Shown here: in pieces, positions 58,365-64,000 of the stretch
Layout: every line of letters begins with the position of its first letter
Numbering within the stretch: position 1 is the first letter of the stretch
DNA from: Karstenula rhodostoma CBS 690.94
Lineage: Eukaryota; Ascomycota; Dothideomycetes; Pleosporales; Didymosphaeriaceae
DNA: 64,000 bases
Direction of reading: 5' to 3'
Assembly (NCBI GenBank): GCA_010093485.1
Contig: MU001505.1
Location: forward strand, 833,375-897,374
The notes under the pieces: model-generated
The model's database searches: none
Seen by the model: the letters and a program-made list of their open reading frames with translations, nothing else
Told to the model about the DNA's origin: nothing
Position numbers and translations under genes: made by a program

Positions 58365-58583
58365 CTGTGGTTGCAACCCTATCTTTTGTTAGTAGGACTT
58401 CTTGGCCTAGGTTTAAACTAAGGTAAGATAATATAAACCTGCTTATAAATAGACCTTTTTAGTCCTAATAGAGTATAGTATAATCTATTTTAGGTATAGT
58501 CTATATTTTTAGGGAGGATTAATTAGATAATAGTATCCCTGCTCTAGAAGACGTATTAACAAAAGATAGGGCTGCAACCACAG
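58365..58583. mobile_element. 219 bp MITE with long TIRs and TA target duplication
   Basis: The left end starts CTGTGGTTGCAACCCTATCT and the reverse complement of the right end starts CTGTGGTTGCAGCCCTATCT. Similarity continues through TTTGTTA for about 38 bp, with some five mismatches, partly G/A transitions. TA flanks both ends (58363-58364 and 58584-58585). The interior (about 58403-58545) is AT-rich and nearly free of CpA/TpG. No coding capacity. The features fit a miniature inverted-repeat element mobilised by a Tc1/mariner-type transposase. Its termini differ from those of the 3 kb element at 20189-23243, so the two belong to different families. Confidence 0.88.
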
Positions 58584-58585
58584 TA

Positions 58586-59225
58586 GGCTGTCCTTAGCAG
58601 CGCATGTACACGCAGTGCTGTATACGCAGGCATGGCGTCAACCTACGTGCAGTGAGTGCTGTTCGTGGTGCCGTCGATTGGCGTGAGAATGGAACGTGCT
58701 TGACGTAATGGACGGGCATCGTGGTACGAAGACAAGAAACGCCCAGCTGAGCAAGACTCGACAAGCAATCGGCGCAGGAGGAGGAGGCGTAGCTCGTTCG
58801 GGGCTGGCGTGGGGTCGTCTTGGCGTGGTAGAAGCACGTGGGGCGCTTGATTGGCTGCAGGAAGGCGCGACCCTCGCGTGCGAGCATTCACTGTCGGTCG
58901 CGCCTTCCCAGCTCAGAAGTAGTGGCACCCGAGGAGCGTCCAGAAATCAACGCCCCGGCAGCGAGACACACATTGACGCTCGCTCGCGGCCGCCCCGAGC
59001 TCTGCTCAACACCCCCCCGTGCCCTGGCTGGAGTCCCCTCATTCGTTGATACGCACCCCAGTTGCTGCCAAGTGCGCCTCCTCGGCATACCACCTTCGCC
59101 CGTGCTTCATATATAAGCTGTGGGATTGAACCCAGCCCTGAGCTCCTTGGCTACAGTCTTCGCAACTCTTGTCCTTCCTTACCACCTCCTGGGCGCTTGG
59201 TACCAAGCTCGCCAAAAGCTTCACC
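58586..59225 (+). promoter_or_regulatory. promoter region of the phosphate transporter gene
   Basis: CACGTGGGG at 58835-58843 is a strong match to the binding site of Pho4/NUC-1-type bHLH regulators of phosphate starvation, about 390 bp upstream of the ATG. A TATATAAG box is at 59109-59116, about 110 bp upstream. The match is seen; the regulation is inferred from the yeast and Neurospora systems. No gene overlaps this region. Confidence 0.6.
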
Positions 59226-61253
59226 ATGGCCACCACCGTCGCCGCCAACAAGACCGCCGGCGGGAACAACGCGTTCCACAACTTCAACAATGATTTCGCC
59301 CACATCGAAGACCCCAACGAGCGTCGCCGGTTGGCCCTGGCCGAGATCGACAAGGCCCCATTCGGCTGGTATCACGTTCGTGCAGTCTTGGTGGCCGGTA
59401 CGTGACGCCCCGTACCATGTGACCAAGTCTTGGACGACGTCGCAGCGTGCCTAGCCCTACTCTCGTGAATCATGCTGACTTGGTACCCGCGCGTCTAGGC
59501 ACTGGCTTCTTCACTGACAGCTACGACATCTTCTGTGTCTCGTTGCTCTGTATCATGTTGGGCATCGTCTACAAGCACGACAACAAGGGTGTCCTATTGA
59601 CCCCTCAAGATACCGCCATCAAGCTGTCCACCTCCGCTGGTACCGTCATCGGCCAGTTCGGCTTCGGCGCTCTTGCCGACATTGTCGGCCGTAAGAAGAT
59701 GTACGGTCTCGAGCTTATCCTCATCATTGTGGCTACGCTTGCCCAGGCCCTCACCGGACCTGGCCCAGGGACCAGCATTGTTGGTTTGATCATCTTTTGG
59801 CGTGTACTCATGGGTATCGGTATGTCTTGCTCACGGATACCCATCAAGCTCCATTCACAAGCTAACCCAACTAGGCATCGGCGGTGACTACCCGCTCTCG
59901 AGCATCATCACATCCGAGTTCGCTACCACCAAGTGGCGTGGTGCCATGATGGCCGCTGTGTTCTCCATGCAAGGTCTGGGACAGCTTGGTGGCGCACTGG
60001 TCATGCTCTGCTTGACCGCTGGTTTCAAAGACTCTCTTTCTACCGCCGCCGCAACCACCAGCCCCAAGACCACTAACTACCAAAACTGCGTTGGAGAATG
60101 TGCCGTCTCTGTTGACAAGATGTGGAGAGCCCTCATCGGTATGTGTTATCCATCACAACTGGTGCCAGTGTTGCCTATCGCAGGTCACACAGGCCACTCA
60201 AATCTCTGCCCCAGTGCCGTTGCACTGAAGCTCACTTTCGTTGATCATGACTGACACATCGCAGGCATTGGCGTCGTACCCGCTGCTATCGCTCTTTACT
60301 ACCGTCTCACTATTCCCGAGACCCCGCGTTACACCTTCGATGTTGCTCGTGACGTTGAGAAGGCTAACGCTGATACCGAGAAGTACCTCTCAGGCAAGCA
60401 CGGCGATGGCCACCCCGACGAGATCCGAGCTGTTGCCGCTCGTCGTGCTTCTGTCGAGCAACTTGAGGTGCCCAAAGCTTCGTGGTCCGACTTCTTCAGC
60501 TTCTACGGGAAGATCCGCAACGGAAAAATTCTGTTTGGTACTGCCATGTCGTGGCTACTACTCGACGTTGCCTTCTATGGACTTGGTCTGAACGCTTCTA
60601 CTGTCCTTCAGGCTATCGGGTACGGAAGTGGCCCTACTGCTTACCATCAGTTGTACAACCTTGCTGCCGGTAACGCTATTCTCACCTGTGCCGGTGCTAT
60701 CCCTGGATACTGGCTCGCCGTGGCTACCATCGACATCGTTGGTCGCAAGCCCCTCCAACTGATAGGGTTCAGTCTCCTCACCATCCTCTTCATTATTTGG
60801 GGTTTCGCCTATCACCACCTGTCCAGCCACGCCATGCTTGCTATCTACGTCCTCATTCAGCTCTTCTTCAACTGGGGTCCTAATACTACGACTTTCATCG
60901 TGCCCGGCGAGTGCTTCCCCACCCGTTATCGTTCGACCTCGCACGGTATCTCTGCTGGTTCCGGAAAGATTGGATCGATCATCGCCCAAGGTGCCATTTC
61001 TCCTCTGCGCACTCGCGGTTATGTTGCTGGTGCGAAGGACGCCAGCCCATGGCTCAACCACGTCATGCAGATCTTCTCCGCTTTCATGTTCGCAGGTGTT
61101 TTCACCACCCTTCTCATCCCCGAGACCAAGCGCAGGACGCTTGAAGACCTTGCTATGGACTGGGACATGGGCGGTGAAAGCATCACCGGGGCGCCTGTCG
61201 GCAACAAGTCTACGGATGCCAACAGTGACGACAACGAGCACAGGACTGTTTAA
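59226..61253 (+). CDS. PHO84: Pho84-type inorganic phosphate:H+ symporter (MFS)
   Basis: High-affinity phosphate transporter of the plasma membrane, phosphate:H+ symporter subfamily of the major facilitator superfamily. Exons 59226-59397, 59499-59819, 59875-60138 and 60265-61253 give 581 residues, the normal length. Twelve hydrophobic helices are readable. Diagnostic strings are GTGFFTDSYDIFCVSLL in helix 1, the MFS loop DIVGRKKMYG, the family signature GIGIGGDYPLSS, and PETPRYTFDV before the central loop. Others are NWGPNTTTFIVPGECFPTRYR in the C-terminal half and PETKRRTLEDL at the end of helix 12. The cytoplasmic tails are hydrophilic. The start codon has an ideal context (TCACCATGG). Introns interrupt Gly codons (G|GT repeatedly), a conserved pattern in this model. 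CACGTGGGG upstream suggests induction by phosphate starvation. Confidence 0.95.
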
Positions 61254-61671
61254 AAAGTACGGAATGTGGTGAATGAGGGCATCAAGCAGAGCTTAGGCGT
61301 GGGCCCTTTCTCAGTCACTTCTGCCAAAGGACTTAGCCTTGGCGAAGTTCATGTATAATCTACTAATCTGCATACCCCGTTTGACCAGATTGTAATACCA
61401 TCAGTTGCTTCAATGTCAATGCTACACGAATTTTGATATCCAATACTTCCACTCTTCTTTGTGTGTTCTTGTTTAATGTTTCTGAATGCCCCCAACGATT
61501 CAGCCCTGTCGGCTAATTTTCTTTTTACCCTGAATAAGTCCAGCTTGCTACCATGGCTCAGTCGCAGCTTTCTATAGCCCAATAGCATACCTTTGCGTCG
61601 TTCGCCATGCACTCTTACTCCCATCTTCAGGCACATTTCGATCCCTTCGCATCCTCAACCACGCTCTTACT
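61254..61671. other. convergent 3' flanks
   Basis: Region between the stops of the phosphate transporter (plus) and the CE5 esterase (minus). Nothing coding seen. Confidence 0.4.
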
Positions 61672-62515
61672 TCACGAACCCTGCACAGTCTTCACCACCC
61701 AATCCACCACATCCTGCTGATACTGCACAAAGTACACGAGGTGGTTCTCCAAAGCCAAAGGACTGCTCGACTTGGCGCAATACTGGTCCCCCTCATTACA
61801 GTAATCGCGAAGCACGCCAGCATACCGATCAATCCCCGCCTTCAGCGCCCCCTCGCGCAGCGCCTCAGGCTGGAAGTCCTTCCCGGGGCCCACAGAATAG
61901 GGCTCACCTGGGGACCGACGAACGGTGCCAAACGTGACGACCGCCGCAACTGCTCAACATCAGCATCAGCATCATCCCACTCCCACAGCGTACCACGCTC
62001 TTACCATTCGCACCGGGCGCCTCCCCCCTCGCAAGCCCCCCATTCCCCTCCTGCTCGCACAGCCCAAACAACGGCCCCCCGCCGCCCCCCAGCAGATCCT
62101 GCGTCACCGTCGCCCCCTGCGAGAACCCAAACAGCACGACCTTACTCCCCGGACACCTCCCCACGTACTCCCCCAGCTGCGCGCGCCCATTCCGCACCCC
62201 CGTCGCCGCGCTCTCGCACCACGACGTGTTGGAGATGTACCGGTTGGCGGCCGGGTAGTCGACGTCTTCCCAGCCGCACTGCGCGGCGCCGCCGAGCTCG
62301 TCGCACACTAGTCGCGTGATGTTGCCCAGACGGCCGGGCTTGGTTTCGTCCGTGCCCCGCGTTATGAAGATGTGGACGGGCGTGCAGGCGGTGCTGCGGT
62401 AGGCTGTGATTTCGGGGACGGCGCTGCAGTCGAGGGTGGGCGAGGGGGTGTCGCAGCGGGATTGGGCTGTCGTGGAGGCTGCGAGGAAGGAGAGGATGAG
62501 GGTGTGGTGGCGCAT
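61672..62515 (-). CDS. secreted cutinase / acetylxylan esterase family (CE5) enzyme
   Basis: Serine esterase of the cutinase fold (CE5), acting on cutin or on acetyl groups of xylan outside the cell. Exon 1 62005-62515 and exon 2 61672-61949, with a 55 nt intron (GTAAGA...GAGCAG), give 262 residues. Residues 1-18 are a signal peptide (MRHHTLILSFLAASTTAQ). The catalytic triad is visible: S132 in FGFSQGA, D225 in NEGDQYC, and H240 in LENHLVYF. Cysteines at the usual places (C100, C121, C221/C228) suggest disulphides. The oxyanion region is VHIFITRGTDE. The early Cys spacing and YPAANRYISNTSWCES are nearer to acetylxylan-esterase-like members than to classical cutinases, but I cannot settle the substrate. 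The start at 62515 gives an immediate signal peptide; the upstream in-frame ATG at 62614 would spoil it. Confidence 0.92.
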
Positions 62516-63228
62516 TGTGGGAGGGATGAAATAGGATGGGATGGGGTGGGATTGATGGTGGGAAGGGAGGTGTGTTGTGTTGTGTTGTATCGTATCGAGA
62601 CTCGGGGACCGCACTAGATATACCCACGGGGAGGCTACGAAGATGTTCGCTGGGGGCTTGGAATATGATTACATACTACAGTACATTATACATATCCATG
62701 CACGTCTTCGCGACGAGACCGGAAGTGATCTGAGACGGCAAGGCTCACCAGGCCGTCGACAGTGGACTCTTTCCAACGGCGCGCCACGCGATCCAACTCT
62801 TTCCTGCCGGAATCAGCCTTTGTACGGGAATTTGGTTTCGTTTTGGGGGGATCCACTTTTTCTGGGGCGTGTGCGGTTTACTCGTACGGGACGCGCTTGC
62901 ACGGCCGTATCTTCTCACTCACATATGGATAATGTGAAGAAAACCATGGAGCCGATTCTCTGGACTTGTGTGTCAGTATCGCGTGGGGACGTCTTGTAAA
63001 GACAGTAGCCGCTCCATAACGGGCAGAATATTGTAGGGATTGGGAGAGGGCTAAAAGTATAGCCGAATGCGAGTTTTGCAACGATGGCTGCTGACGACCG
63101 AACGCGCTGCCTCATAAGATATAATCATGTATGCATGTGTAAAATTTCTCTATAAATACAGCCAAACACCAAAACACCAACCATGCACCGAGAAGCACTC
63201 TCCTTGACACCAGAGGCCACGTTCAAGC
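62516..63228. other. intergenic region
   Basis: Promoter of the minus-strand CE5 gene and 3' flank of the minus-strand acidic-repeat gene. No other gene seen. Confidence 0.4.
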
Positions 63229-64000
63229 CTAAACCGTCTTGCCCTTGGTTGTCTTACCCTTGGTGGCTTTGCCGCCCTTCTTGGGATTTTCGACACAGAT
63301 ATCAAACTCCTCGGCGGAACCAGGCTCGCGCTCGGCCGTCTTGATGTAGTTGTACTTGCGGTCTAGGATGACGTAGTTGATATCGGGCATCATACCGGCT
63401 GGAGTGAGGGTTAGCATATGAGACACGGTAGGTGACGGGTGTGTGGTGAGGGAGGGAAGGGAACTTACTCTTCCAGACGCCCGTCTTGAGGATGGGGAAC
63501 ATCCAAGCGGCTGCGCCGACCTTGACTGGGGCGGCCTTCTTGCACTTCTCTTTCTTGGGCTTAGTCGTCTTTGGCTTAGTCGTTTTAGGCTTAGTCGTCT
63601 TAGGCTTAGTTGTCTTAGGCTTAGTCGTCTTGGGCTTGGTCGTCTTAGGCTTGGTCGGCTTAGGCTTGCTGCTTCGGGAGCCTCCTCCACGGCCACGGCG
63701 GGCTTCGAGGGTGCGGGCCACCAGAGACTGGCCTTCGTGGTCGTGGTCCTCCGGAGCCTCAACGTTGAGATGCTCGTCGTCTTCCTCATCATCCACGTCC
63801 TCGTCCTCGTCCTCCTCATCTTCCTCATCCTCTTCATCCTCATCTTCCTCATCCTCATCGTCCTCATTCTCATCGTCATGCTCCTCCCCATCCTCCAGAT
63901 CTCTCTTCCCCGTCTTGACCTTAGCCTTACCCTTGGCTCCCTTGATCTTCATTTTCACCTCCTTGTCATGCTTGTACTTGGCCGGGAAGTGAATGCCCTT
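63229..64000 (-). CDS. acidic protein with TKPKT pentapeptide repeats, 5' part outside window
   Basis: The frame is still open at the right edge, so the N-terminus is missing. Two exons are seen: from beyond 64000 to 63469, and 63398-63229, with a 70 nt intron (GTAAGT...CTCCAG). In order the product has a Lys-rich stretch (VKMKIKGAKGKAKVKTGKR), a run of about 35 almost pure Asp/Glu residues, and an Arg/Gly patch (EARRGRGGGSRSS). About seven copies of the pentapeptide TKPKT follow (63550-63655), then a Cys/Lys patch. The folded-looking end has AAWMFPILKTGVWK and MMPDINYVILDRKYNYIKTA, then a basic Gly/Lys tail ending KGKTTKGKTV. I recognise no family. Alternating acidic and basic low complexity could suit a nucleic-acid- or histone-binding protein; with a signal peptide upstream it could be extracellular. 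The repeat should be length-variable. Confidence 0.65.
63550..63655 (-). repeat. 15 bp coding minisatellite encoding TKPKT
   Basis: About seven tandem 15 bp units, on the plus strand near GGCTTAGTCGTCTTA with third-position variation (GTCTTA, GTTTTA, GTCTTG, GTCTTT), encode TKPKT units. A unit length divisible by three keeps the frame when copies are gained or lost. Confidence 0.85.

Overview
The window is nuclear DNA from a filamentous ascomycete (Pezizomycotina; a Dothideomycete is my best guess, low confidence). The evidence is: genes with one to seven introns, most of 46-86 nt with GT-AG ends and CTAAC-like branch points; orthologues of typical mould regulators (a PalA/Rim20-type BRO1 protein and a CrzA-type calcineurin-responsive zinc-finger factor); plant-wall or cuticle-directed secreted esterases; and a 3 kb stretch with almost no CpA or TpG dinucleotides, the signature of repeat-induced point mutation (RIP).

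Left part (1-18.8 kb): an F-box-like protein with a four-cysteine cluster, mitochondrial cytochrome c peroxidase, a secreted-type tannase/feruloyl esterase, a peptide-N-glycosidase A-like protein, a small conserved-looking ORF, and a DUF1279/Nat2-type mitochondrial membrane protein. Gene-poor, GC-rich intergenic DNA separates them.

Middle (18.8-33.4 kb): a repeat-dominated block. An extremely AT-rich 3,055 bp element (20189-23243) has about 34 bp terminal inverted repeats and a TA target duplication, and all coding capacity has been erased. It is followed by a degenerate two-level tandem repeat (about 24.36-26.4 kb and 29.75-33.42 kb). The short unit is 40-50 bp and starts with a T-tract plus AGACAACCACC and CACAT. 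Every 250-490 bp a longer module carries a TATATA box. One intact seven-exon GMC oxidoreductase gene sits between the two halves of this array.

Right part (33.4-64 kb): gene-dense. In order: a PRELI/Ups2-type mitochondrial lipid-transfer protein, a DJ-1/PfpI protein, the copper chaperone Atx1, PalA/Rim20, CrzA, an amidase gene broken by a frameshift, a broken protein kinase gene, an MDR dehydrogenase, an F-box protein, a secreted DUF4360 protein, a 219 bp MITE with TA duplication, a Pho84-type phosphate transporter with a CACGTGGGG site upstream, a cutinase/acetylxylan-esterase family enzyme, and the 3' part of an acidic protein with a TKPKT repeat. PalA (ambient pH), CrzA (calcium/calcineurin), Atx1 (copper) and Pho84 (phosphate) are all ion-homeostasis functions, but they have separate promoters and I see no evidence of a functional cluster. 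I found no tRNA or rRNA genes and no CRISPR.
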